Part shown: piece after piece, positions 43,839-52,635 of the stretch | Numbering within the stretch: the stretch's first letter is position 1 | Layout: each line of letters opens with the position of its first letter | Assembly: GCA_902363805.1 (NCBI GenBank) | Contig: CABJBF010000003.1 | Location: 12,464 to 76,463, forward strand | From: Eubacteriaceae bacterium | GTDB lineage: Bacteria > Bacillota > Clostridia > Lachnospirales > Lachnospiraceae | DNA length: 64,000 bases | Reading direction: 5' to 3' | Translations under genes and position numbers: made by a program | The notes under the pieces: generated by a model | What the model was told of the DNA's origin: nothing | Databases searched by the model: none | What the model saw: only the letters and a program-made list of their open reading frames with translations

Positions 43839-45086
43839 TTACAATTTGAAATGTTCCTTTACAAATTCCATATCCTGAACCAACTCTACTGTTCCTAAAT
43901 AATCTTTTTTTTCATTTCTTACTGCCATACAGGTCACTAACATTGTTCTTCCATTCTTTTCCATCCATACCGGTACCTTGTCCATATTTCCACTTTTAAA
44001 TTCTTCTATAATTCTTCTCACCTGTTTTTCTACTTTTGGAGGATGACATGAAAACACTTCCCTTCCAATAGCCATTTCCGGTCGCTTAAATACCTTAGGG
44101 CCTTCATTAAAATATCTGTTTATATTTTCTGTATCTACAAATGTTATTTCAAGTGGAATTGTATTAAGCATAGCTGCAAGCTGTTCTACTGTCATTGTTC
44201 CTCCAGCCATCACTATTTCATCTTCTTTTACTTTCCTGTCTTCTACTATTTTTTTCTTTTTAGTAATATATGCCTTTTCTGCTTCTTCCCAAATCACATT
44301 TTCTACATCCAGACATTTTTCATAATCCTTTGAGTCTATATATATGTCATACCACTCTGTTTCCGTAAAATTTAATGCACAATTAGGAAAAAGTATATTT
44401 GCCTCTTTATATATCATTTCTTTTATTCGAATTAAAACCGCTTTAAATCTCTCTTTCCATTCGTTATCCTGTTCATCTGCATTGTATAATTTTGTTATTT
44501 CATCCCTGATTTCATCATCTACCGTCCACATTACATCCGATGGTCCACTAATATCATACTTAACTTTTAAATGGGGATACAGCAAATCTCCCTTCTTTGC
44601 ATAATGAATTGCTATCTGTCTTAGATTAGTTAATAATTCTTTCTCAATATTTCCATCATTTGCAACACCCATACATCTTTCAACTAGCTGTTCAATTTTT
44701 TCATTTTCACGGGTAAATGTATATAATGGATGTCCCGAAATACTAATTAGTTTTTTGGTTGCAGCCATCCTTTTTTCTTTAACAGACTGATTTGCAGCTT
44801 TTTCTGCATTTAAAATTCTTTCTTCTGTAGTTTTTCCATGGAATAATGCAGAATGTACATCACATAACTTTTGAACCTCTTCTAAAGGCGTTCCTTCTTT
44901 TAACAGCCTTTGTTCCGCTAACATAATTTCAGACGCGTCAACCTCTTTAAATTCTTTTACAAAATCAGCACGTACACTTTCGAGGTTGTCTTTATTTTTA
45001 AGTCTTTTTAAATACTCTTTAATTTTTTCTATTACATCTTCTCTAGTCAACTTATCACCACTTCTACTAATATTTAATTTATCCAT
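43839..45086 (-). CDS. DUF438 / hemerythrin-like / PAS protein
   Basis: A 415-residue cytosolic protein. The N-terminus is a DUF438 domain (residues about 15-90, CDVHSALFHG at its end). A hemerythrin-like helical domain follows (HPLYTFTRENEKIE ... HYAKKGDLLYPHLKVKYDISGPSDVMW) with His/Glu ligands for a di-iron site. The C-terminus is PAS-like (INRYFNEGPKVFKRPEMAIGREVFSCHPP). A redox, oxygen or nitric-oxide sensor role is inferred from the domains. Solitary gene. Confidence 0.85.
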   Translation of the reverse strand: MDKLNISRSGDKLTREDVIEKIKEYLKRLKNKDNLESVRADFVKEFKEVDASEIMLAEQRLLKEGTPLEEVQKLCDVHSALFHGKTTEERILNAEKAANQSVKEKRMAATKKLISISGHPLYTFTRENEKIEQLVERCMGVANDGNIEKELLTNLRQIAIHYAKKGDLLYPHLKVKYDISGPSDVMWTVDDEIRDEITKLYNADEQDNEWKERFKAVLIRIKEMIYKEANILFPNCALNFTETEWYDIYIDSKDYEKCLDVENVIWEEAEKAYITKKKKIVEDRKVKEDEIVMAGGTMTVEQLAAMLNTIPLEITFVDTENINRYFNEGPKVFKRPEMAIGREVFSCHPPKVEKQVRRIIEEFKSGNMDKVPVWMEKNGRTMLVTCMAVRNEKKDYLGTVELVQDMEFVKEHFKL

Positions 45087-45172
45087 TTCTTAATTCCTTC
45101 CCAATATATATTCTATATTAGTTTTTTTATTTTTAAATATAATATACATATATTGACCGATATTGCGAAAAA

Positions 45173-45207
45173 TGTCCTTACATCAGTTTTTTTCTGATAT
45201 AAAGACA
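45173..45207 (-). terminator. Terminator of the M18 peptidase gene
   Basis: Leftward, TGTCTTTATATCAG pairs with CTGATGTAAGGACA across an A-rich loop and is followed by TTTTT. Confidence 0.7.
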
Positions 45208-45269
45208 CCTTAATTTTACTATAATTATTTATACCATTCTTTTCGTCTGGTTGAAAGATATGGAACTTT

Positions 45270-46607
45270 CTATTTTAAACTAATCTCTCCATTTTCGCCT
45301 GTTATAATAGCTGTCTCATAAAATTTCTTCACAGCCTTTATCATTAATTCTGTATCTTTTATTCCTGCCGTCTCGTATGGCGAATGCATTGCAAGCTGTG
45401 CAAGTCCTATATCTACTGTATTAAGTGATATATGACTGTTTGAAATATTTCCAAGAGTTGAGCCACCCGGAATATCTGAACGATTTACATATGACTGAAC
45501 AGGCACTTCCGCTTTTTTGCAAATTTCCTTAAATATTGCTGCCGATACTGCATCAGTTGTATATTTTTGATTTGCATTATATTTAATAACAATTCCTTTA
45601 TTCATATATGGTCTGTTTGTTGGGTCAGCTTTTTCCTTATAATTAGGATGTACCGCATGAGCGTTATCTGCTGAAAGCATAAATGATGATGCACACGCTC
45701 TTACAAAATCTTCATTGTCTTTTCCCTTACACATTGAAATTCGTGAAAGTACATCTGCAAGAAATGATGAATCAGCTCCCTGTTTCGTAGTACTTCCAAC
45801 TTCCTCGTTGTCAAAAACAGCACATACATTTACACTTTCTTTATTTGTCTCTTTGCTTTTAATCAATGCATTTATGCAACTATACGCACACATTACGTCA
45901 TCTAGTCTTGGAGCTGATATAAATTCATTTTCTGCTCCCCAAATTGTCCCCAATTCTCTATTGTACACAAATAAATCAATGCTAATGATAGCTTCAGCAT
46001 CTGTGTCCGCTTCTTTGGCAATCAATTCTTTAAATTTATTCTTAGAAGAAATTTCACCAAATAACGGAATCATATCTTTTTGTGGATTATATTTTATTCC
46101 GTTATTAGCATCTCTGTTCATATGAATTGCAAGATTTGGTATAACACACAAATCCCTATCTACATTTATAAGAACAGGCTTAAGGGTATTTCCATCCTTT
46201 ATAATAACCCGTCCTGCTACTGAAAGTGGTCTGTCAAGCCAAGGTGCCATCAACATTCCACCGTACTTTTCTACATTTAATGTTACATAATTACTGTCTT
46301 CTATCATCTCAGGATTTTCTTTAATTTTAAATGCCGGTGAATCACTATGTGCAGCTGCTATCTGGAAATTATAAAAATCTTCATTCTCAGGCATACAAAA
46401 TGCAATTATTGATGAATCATTTCTTGTTACATAATATTTTCCATTAGGTTTAATTTCCCATCTATCCATTTCATTTAACTTAACAAAGCCTGCACTTTCA
46501 AGCATTTTTGAAAAATTATTTACTACATGGAATGCTGTAGGGCTTTTCTTTATAAACGCCATTAGTTCTTTTGATGTATTTCTATAATTACTGTTATTTT
46601 CTGCCAT
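45270..46607 (-). CDS. M18-family aminopeptidase
   Basis: Cytosolic di-zinc aminopeptidase of 445 residues. Metal ligands and catalytic residues are in AAHSDSPAFKIK, SAPRLDDVMCAY and VFDNEEVGSTTKQGA; the C-terminal ligand lies in DIGLAQLAMHSPYETAG. Trims acidic or neutral N-terminal residues from peptides. A good ribosome site precedes the start. No obvious partner. Confidence 0.94.
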   Translation of the reverse strand: MAENNSNYRNTSKELMAFIKKSPTAFHVVNNFSKMLESAGFVKLNEMDRWEIKPNGKYYVTRNDSSIIAFCMPENEDFYNFQIAAAHSDSPAFKIKENPEMIEDSNYVTLNVEKYGGMLMAPWLDRPLSVAGRVIIKDGNTLKPVLINVDRDLCVIPNLAIHMNRDANNGIKYNPQKDMIPLFGEISSKNKFKELIAKEADTDAEAIISIDLFVYNRELGTIWGAENEFISAPRLDDVMCAYSCINALIKSKETNKESVNVCAVFDNEEVGSTTKQGADSSFLADVLSRISMCKGKDNEDFVRACASSFMLSADNAHAVHPNYKEKADPTNRPYMNKGIVIKYNANQKYTTDAVSAAIFKEICKKAEVPVQSYVNRSDIPGGSTLGNISNSHISLNTVDIGLAQLAMHSPYETAGIKDTELMIKAVKKFYETAIITGENGEISLK

Positions 46608-46733
46608 GTTGTCTCCTCTTTTTATTAACTCGTTGTATTTTTATTATTATATTTTTTTAATTTCACTATTCTCAAATAAATTGTTTGCGTTTTTATTAAT
46701 GGCAACTCTTTCCTTAAAATTACATTCTAATCT

Positions 46734-48056
46734 CTACTCAAAATTTTTAATAAACTGTCTATAAAACACATATCCGACTATACTTGTTATAATCTCAGTT
46801 ACCGGAAATGTCAGCCAGAATAGATTGAGTCCAAATCTCGAAAATAAATATCCAAGTGGAACAAATAAGAATACCGTTCTAATTACAGTTAATGCTGAAC
46901 TCTTGAAACTATATCCCACTGCCTGAAAAAATACAGGAAATATGAGTGAAGTTACCATTGGAATAAAACCTACACCTATAAATCTAAACCCAATTCGTCC
47001 AATTTCTATTACTAACGCATCTTTAGTAAATACATGTAACATTTGAGCCGGAATAGTTTCAAAGCACAATGTTCCAATTGCCATTAATACCCATCCAAAT
47101 GCTACTGATGTAAATAATGTTTTTTTGCATCTATCTATACTCTTTGCCGCATAATTAAAACTTATTACGGGAACTATACATGTCTGCATTGCTCCAAGTG
47201 GAATAAAGAAAAATGTCTGCCACTTATAATAAAGCCCAAGTGTAGTTACTGCCTGGTCTGAGAATGTCGCCAATATTAAATTAAGTCCTAATATATAAAA
47301 AGTATACGCTGACTGCATTAATATATTAGGAAGCCCCATCTGAAATATTTTTTTAATATACTGAGGATATAATTTCTTTGATGGTGATTTTCTAAAACCT
47401 TTTTTCCAAACAATTATTGCTGCCACTATCTGGCCTGCCACTGTTGCAATTGCAGCTCCTCCAATACCCATTTCAGGCAATCCAAACATTCCAAATATTA
47501 GCAATGGATCAATAATAATATTTGTAACTGCCCCTATCACCTGAGCTATCATAGGCGTTTTCATATCTCCATTTGCCTGAATTACTTTTGTCCATACACT
47601 TTCCAAAAATAAGCCAAAACTGAATATACATACTATTCTTCCATAAACTATAACATCATTAATTACTGTAACGGAATTTGTAGACATTCTTGCATATCCC
47701 GGCATAATTAACCAGCAAATGCCGGCAAATAATAACCACAAAACTATTGCTAAAGGCGTTCCTACTCCTGCATACTCGTCAGCCTCTTTTTTATTTCCTA
47801 TTCCAAGCTTAGCAGCCATGACTGTATTAATGCCAACACCTGTTCCTACTGCTAATGCAATCATCAGTAGCTGTATAGGATAAATAATTGATAATGCCGT
47901 AAGTCCTGAATCTGAATATTTTCCTACGAATAAACTGTCCACAATATTATATAATGCCTGTATAAGCTGTGCAAACATAACAGGTGGAGCTAGTTTAAAT
48001 AATATTTTACTAATCTTTTCCTGTCCAAAAAATTCTGTTGTATCTGTTGCATTCAT
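46734..48056 (-). CDS. MATE-family efflux transporter
   Basis: Membrane antiporter of 440 residues with about twelve hydrophobic segments in two repeats. The N-terminal repeat has APPVMFAQLIQALYNIVDSLFVG and the second LPNILMQSAYTFYILGLNLIL, as in MATE drug/cation exporters. Substrate unknown. Stands alone. Confidence 0.93.
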   Translation of the reverse strand: MNATDTTEFFGQEKISKILFKLAPPVMFAQLIQALYNIVDSLFVGKYSDSGLTALSIIYPIQLLMIALAVGTGVGINTVMAAKLGIGNKKEADEYAGVGTPLAIVLWLLFAGICWLIMPGYARMSTNSVTVINDVIVYGRIVCIFSFGLFLESVWTKVIQANGDMKTPMIAQVIGAVTNIIIDPLLIFGMFGLPEMGIGGAAIATVAGQIVAAIIVWKKGFRKSPSKKLYPQYIKKIFQMGLPNILMQSAYTFYILGLNLILATFSDQAVTTLGLYYKWQTFFFIPLGAMQTCIVPVISFNYAAKSIDRCKKTLFTSVAFGWVLMAIGTLCFETIPAQMLHVFTKDALVIEIGRIGFRFIGVGFIPMVTSLIFPVFFQAVGYSFKSSALTVIRTVFLFVPLGYLFSRFGLNLFWLTFPVTEIITSIVGYVFYRQFIKNFE

Positions 48057-48244
48057 AACTTTTCCTCATAATTTTCATTTCAAATCAGCTTCATTTTAGA
48101 CTTCTGAAAAAGTGTTGTCAACAAACTTATTTGCTCCTAAAACAAACTTAAAATTAATTTTAAATAAAAAGTGATTAATTAAAGCCTCGTTTTTTCTTCA
48201 CAAAAAACTCGCCTTTATAAATATGGCCTTGCCCTATACAAAAA

Positions 48245-48281
48245 AACAGAAACTCTTAAACTATCAGAGTCTCTGTTCTTT
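48245..48281 (-). terminator. Terminator of the second SNF gene
   Basis: Leftward, ACAGAGACTCT pairs with AGAGTTTCTGT across a short loop and runs into TTTTTTT, eight bases after the stop. Confidence 0.8.
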
Positions 48282-48288
48282 AGAATCT

Positions 48289-49695
48289 TTATTTCGTAAT
48301 CATATTTAGTAAACCTGTTGACTGCAAGAATAAAATAATCATAATTAATGGCATTATATATTTTATCATAACATTATATAATTTTTTACGTGAGAACTTT
48401 TCTCCATTTAACTCCATTTCCTCTGCAATCCATGACGGCTTCATAATCCAACCAATAAGTATCGCTGATAGCAATGAAATAAATGGCATAAGGAAACTGT
48501 TACTAATATAATCCATAATATCCAAAAGCTGTCCTGTGCTTCCGTTTGGAAGTTTAACTTCTACATAGAAAATGCTATATCCTAAAGCAATAACTGCTGT
48601 TGCAATTAAATAAATAACAGATAGAATTCCTGTAGTTTTCTTTCTATCTGCATGGAAAATTTCCATACAATTTGCAACGATTGATTCTAATACAGAAATA
48701 CATGAAGTTAATGCCGCAAATCCTGCTAATACAAAGAAAATAAGTCCTACAATTCTGCCTGCAAATCCCATTCTATAAAATACACTTGGAAGTGATACAA
48801 ACATAAGTCCCGGCCCTGCTGACATTCCATCAATACCTGAGAAAACAAATACAGCAGGAATAATCATCATACCGGCTAAGAAAGCTACTGCCGTATCCAT
48901 AATTTCAATATGAGATACTGCTTTATTTAAATTAACATCTTTCTTAACATATGAACCATATGTAATCATAATACCCATTGATACACTTAATGAGAAGAAT
49001 AACTGACTCATTGCATCTAATGAAATCTGTAAAAATTTCTGTACGGTAATACCTGACATATCAGGTTTTAAATAAACCTTTAATCCCTGAAGACCTGTTC
49101 TAACTGTTCCATCATCTAAAGTTGTTTTTAACGTTAATGAGAAAATTGCTATTCCGATTACTAGAAGTAAAAGTACCGGCATAACGAATTTAGAAACTCT
49201 CTCAATACCTTTTTCAACTCCGTTATAAACTATAATTGCTGTTAAAAGCATAAAAATAATTCCAAACCATACTGAAGAATGTGAAGAAATAAAGTTTGTA
49301 AAACAATTGTCCGCTACTGCATCTTTTCCTGAACCGAAAATATAAATAGTCATATACTTAAGAATCCATCCACCGATTACAGCATAATAAGTCATAATTA
49401 ATACCGGAACAAAAAATGTAATAACCCCTAAAAACTTCCACTTCTTTCTCATTGACTGATATGCATATATCGCACTCTTTCCTGTCTTACGACCTATTGC
49501 AATATCAGTTGTTAATAATGTAAAACCTACTGTCAATACAAGCACCAAATATATGATAAGGAAAAGTCCTCCACCATCCTTTGCTGCCAGATATGGGAAT
49601 CTCCAAAGATTTCCTACACCTACAGCACTTCCTGCCGCAGCGAGTACAAATCCTACCTGCCCACTAAACCCGTTTTTTTGTTTCATAATTGTCAC
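48289..49695 (-). CDS. SNF-family sodium-dependent transporter
   Basis: A 468-residue Na+-coupled symporter, paralogue of the gene at 30.5 kb. The first segment has LAAAGSAVGVGNLWRFPYLAAKDGGG. About eleven hydrophobic segments. The substrate, probably an amino acid, cannot be read from the sequence. A strong terminator follows. Confidence 0.93.
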   Translation of the reverse strand: MTIMKQKNGFSGQVGFVLAAAGSAVGVGNLWRFPYLAAKDGGGLFLIIYLVLVLTVGFTLLTTDIAIGRKTGKSAIYAYQSMRKKWKFLGVITFFVPVLIMTYYAVIGGWILKYMTIYIFGSGKDAVADNCFTNFISSHSSVWFGIIFMLLTAIIVYNGVEKGIERVSKFVMPVLLLLVIGIAIFSLTLKTTLDDGTVRTGLQGLKVYLKPDMSGITVQKFLQISLDAMSQLFFSLSVSMGIMITYGSYVKKDVNLNKAVSHIEIMDTAVAFLAGMMIIPAVFVFSGIDGMSAGPGLMFVSLPSVFYRMGFAGRIVGLIFFVLAGFAALTSCISVLESIVANCMEIFHADRKKTTGILSVIYLIATAVIALGYSIFYVEVKLPNGSTGQLLDIMDYISNSFLMPFISLLSAILIGWIMKPSWIAEEMELNGEKFSRKKLYNVMIKYIMPLIMIILFLQSTGLLNMITK

Positions 49696-49893
49696 CTCAT
49701 AAATTTTATTTTTACTTAATTAAATTAAGTTGCTGTATTTAAAGGTAACATATTTTTGCTTTTTTAACAACATAATATGCTTTTTATTTATATAGCATAA
49801 AAGTATTTTTCTGTACCGTAATTACAATATGCATTTTTCTACGCCATAAATTTTTTATACACTGTAGACACACTTTTTATGTAGTAAATTATC

Positions 49894-50877
49894 TTAGTTG
49901 TTTTTCCAATATTCCGGTGTCACATCACGATTTAAATTTTTTAACATTTCTCTATCACTTCTAATCGTTGCACACGCTACAGTTGTAAGCATATCTCCTG
50001 TAATACTTGCAGATGCACCTGATTCAAATGCTATTTCTCCATCATTTGTTAGTAATGCTCTTCCTGCTGCTAAGCGAATATTTGCCTCCGGATTAATATA
50101 TCTGAAAAATGCTATTGTTCTTAAAATATCATCCTCTGTAAGCTTTGGAAGATTTTCAAGTGGTGTTCCTTTTATAGGCATAAGTGCATTTATTGGAATT
50201 GAGTCAATTTCTAATTCTGCAAGGCTTACTGCCATATCTAATCTGTCTTCCCATGTTTCTCCCATTCCAATAATTCCACCGGAGCATGCACACATACCTT
50301 CTGCTTTTACTTTTTTTAGTGTTTCGATTTTCTGCTCATAAGTATGTGTTGTACATATATTAGGAAAATTACGTTTTGATGTTTCTATATTATGATGATA
50401 GCTTGTGACACCTGCCATATGAAGTCTATGTAACTGCTCCTCATTTAAAAATCCCATCGATGCACACAAATCAATTTTGCACTGTGACTTCATCGTCTCA
50501 TATGCATGAATCGCTTTGTCAAATTCTTCTCCGGTCAAAGCTCTCCCTGCTGTAACAATTGAAAATCTGTCTACTCCTTCTCTCTCATTTAACTTACAGG
50601 CTTCTAATATTTTCTCTTCCGGTAGAAAATCATAAGTTTCACAATTTGTATTATAATGTGCAGACTGAGCACAATATTTACAATCCTCAGGACACCTTCC
50701 ACTTCTTCCATTAATTATGGAGCACAAATCTACTTTATCTCCTATAAAATATTCGCGAATTTTATCTGCTCCCGCGCAAAGTTCCTTTAAATCGCAATTT
50801 AAAAAGACAGACAAATCATCTTCTCTTGATATTCGTCTGCCTTTTATAATTTCCTGTGCCAAATCTAACATATTCAT
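49894..50877 (-). CDS. bioB: Biotin synthase
   Basis: Radical-SAM enzyme of 327 residues that inserts sulfur into dethiobiotin. The [4Fe-4S] motif is CPEDCKYCAQSAHY (CxxxCxxC). Later motifs CASMGFLNEEQL, HHNIETS, GGIIGMGE and RLAAGRA match the family. AAAGGAG precedes ATG 50877. No other biotin genes are present. A BirA operator lies upstream, so the gene is biotin-repressed. Confidence 0.96.
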   Translation of the reverse strand: MNMLDLAQEIIKGRRISREDDLSVFLNCDLKELCAGADKIREYFIGDKVDLCSIINGRSGRCPEDCKYCAQSAHYNTNCETYDFLPEEKILEACKLNEREGVDRFSIVTAGRALTGEEFDKAIHAYETMKSQCKIDLCASMGFLNEEQLHRLHMAGVTSYHHNIETSKRNFPNICTTHTYEQKIETLKKVKAEGMCACSGGIIGMGETWEDRLDMAVSLAELEIDSIPINALMPIKGTPLENLPKLTEDDILRTIAFFRYINPEANIRLAAGRALLTNDGEIAFESGASASITGDMLTTVACATIRSDREMLKNLNRDVTPEYWKNN

Positions 50878-50935
50878 CTTTTAATCTCCTTTTTCATAAT
50901 TCATTTTATTCAATATTACATTAAAGGAGTTTTGA

Positions 50936-50967
50936 TTGTCAACTCAAAACTTTATTTAAGTTGACAG
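50936..50967 (-). promoter_or_regulatory. BirA-type biotin operator over the bioB promoter
   Basis: TTGTCAAC (50936-50943), a 16-base gap, and GTTGACAG (50960-50967): the BirA palindrome known from Firmicutes. The leftward -35 TTGACA (50942-50937) lies inside it, with a weak -10 about 18 bases further, so binding would block transcription. The birA gene itself is not visible. Confidence 0.8.
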
Positions 50968-50989
50968 TCATTAAAATATGTTTTACACA

Positions 50990-51517
50990 TTATTTAATGT
51001 AAAATACCCTATTTACTTTTCTCTTTGCAGCCTTTGGTGTTTCTCCATCTGCATAACCTAAAGCACAATGACCTATTCCAACATATTCTCCTGTAATATC
51101 TAATGATTTAAGAATGTTCTTTCCCCATTCCGTTTCGAATTCTTCCTTTGCACGGTGTATCCAACAACTTCCAATACCCAAATCATGTGCTGCTAACATA
51201 AGATTTCCCATTACAAGACTTCCATCATAAATTCCTGTTGGCCAATCCTTTCTAGCTAAAACAATTAGCATTGCAGGAGCTCCATAGAATGGGTCAAATC
51301 CTTCTTCCCATCCACCAATCTTTCTATTCATCTCAGCTATTTCATCTCTTAATTCCTTTTTTGTCACCTGAATAATTATTGTATTTTGAGTTCCTTTTCC
51401 ACTTGCTGCATATAATCCTGCTTCGATAATCTGATCCAGAATTTCCTGTGGGACCATATCAGACTTATATTTACGAATACTTCTTCTTTCTTTCATTTCT
51501 TTTAATACTTCACTCAT
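50990..51517 (-). CDS. Nitroreductase-family flavoprotein
   Basis: FMN-dependent oxidoreductase of 175 residues (MKERRSIRKYKSDMVP at the N-terminus; DLGIGSCWIHRAKEEF and GYVGIGHCALGYADGETPKAAKRK later). It reduces nitro or quinone compounds with NAD(P)H in related enzymes; the natural substrate is unknown. I start at MSEVLKE (51517) because AAGGAGG lies seven bases upstream; an extra upstream ATG gives an unconserved extension. Confidence 0.92.
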   Translation of the reverse strand: MSEVLKEMKERRSIRKYKSDMVPQEILDQIIEAGLYAASGKGTQNTIIIQVTKKELRDEIAEMNRKIGGWEEGFDPFYGAPAMLIVLARKDWPTGIYDGSLVMGNLMLAAHDLGIGSCWIHRAKEEFETEWGKNILKSLDITGEYVGIGHCALGYADGETPKAAKRKVNRVFYIK

Positions 51518-51664
51518 TTGTGTTCCTCCTTGTAAAAACATATGATTTTACTCTTTATTTGCATAACATTAACTCATTTTCATATGCAAAATATAATTTT
51601 CATTTTCTATTTTATTATAAAAAAGCAATTATTACGATATAAATTTTCATATATTTAATAAAAT

Positions 51665-51700
51665 AGGATGCCATTTGCTATTAAACATATGACATCCTTA
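51665..51700 (-). terminator. Weak terminator after the activase gene
   Basis: Leftward AAGGATGTCAT pairs with ATGGCATCCT and is followed by an AT-rich tail, about 30 bases after the stop. Confidence 0.5.
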
Positions 51701-51726
51701 ATATTATGAAAAATTTAGTTATCTAT

Positions 51727-52620
51727 TTATGATTTTTTTATATTAATTCCCCCATATTTTTTTATTTTTTCAATCCAGTTTTCCACATCATCTGCCCGTG
51801 GTATTTTCACATTACTAAGATACATTCCAGACCCTATCTTTTTTGCCTTTGCAACTCCCATATTATGATATGGAATTATTTCAACTGAATGCACTCCTTT
51901 ATTACTTAAATCAGCAATTGCCTTTAGATGATCTTCTGACAAATTCTGTCCTGGAATAATCGGACATCTTAAAATAACTTTCTTTTTCATTTTTGTCAAA
52001 AGTAAAAGATTGTTTAAAATCTCTTTGTTACTTACACCTGTTAAATATATATGCTTTTCTTCTCCAGTCGCCTTGTAATCAAATAAAAAACAATCTACAT
52101 ATTGTGCTATTTTTTCAAAATAATCTTTATTGGAAAAGCCACTAGTTTCTATGCATACATTTATTTTTCTTCTAAATAATTCTTTAGCAAGCTCATAAGT
52201 GAATTTAAACTGTGCCATTGGCTCACCACCACTAATTGTGACTCCACCACCAGACTCTGCATAATAATTTTTATCCTTTTCAACCTCTTTTATAACTTCT
52301 TCTATTTGAGCGTTGTATCCATAGCATCCCATAGCTTCATTTGTGCAAACTTCTATACACTTTCCACACATAGTACATTTTTCAAAATGTACTATATGTT
52401 TTCCTTTTTTTATTTCGTGTACATTATTTTCACACACACTTACACATTTGCCACATGAAATACATTTGCTCCATTCACAATATAATTGTGGTTTTATAGA
52501 ATTAGATTCTGGATTATGACACCACAGGCATTTAAGTGGACATCCTTTTAAAAATACAACACTTCTTATTCCCGGTCCATCATTGACACAAAATTTTTGT
52601 ATATCAAATACAACACCCAT
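51727..52620 (-). CDS. Glycyl-radical enzyme activating protein
   Basis: Radical-SAM activase, 297 residues. The radical-SAM cluster is CPLKCLWC (CxxxCxxC); two further ferredoxin-like clusters are in CISCGKCVSVC and CTMCGKCIEVC, as in activases of dehydratase-type glycyl-radical enzymes. It installs the Gly radical on the enzyme encoded 15 bases upstream. I start at MGVVFDIQ (52620) because GAGGTG lies seven bases before it. Confidence 0.93.
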   Translation of the reverse strand: MGVVFDIQKFCVNDGPGIRSVVFLKGCPLKCLWCHNPESNSIKPQLYCEWSKCISCGKCVSVCENNVHEIKKGKHIVHFEKCTMCGKCIEVCTNEAMGCYGYNAQIEEVIKEVEKDKNYYAESGGGVTISGGEPMAQFKFTYELAKELFRRKINVCIETSGFSNKDYFEKIAQYVDCFLFDYKATGEEKHIYLTGVSNKEILNNLLLLTKMKKKVILRCPIIPGQNLSEDHLKAIADLSNKGVHSVEIIPYHNMGVAKAKKIGSGMYLSNVKIPRADDVENWIEKIKKYGGINIKKS

Positions 52621-52635
52621 TGATATCACCTCGTT

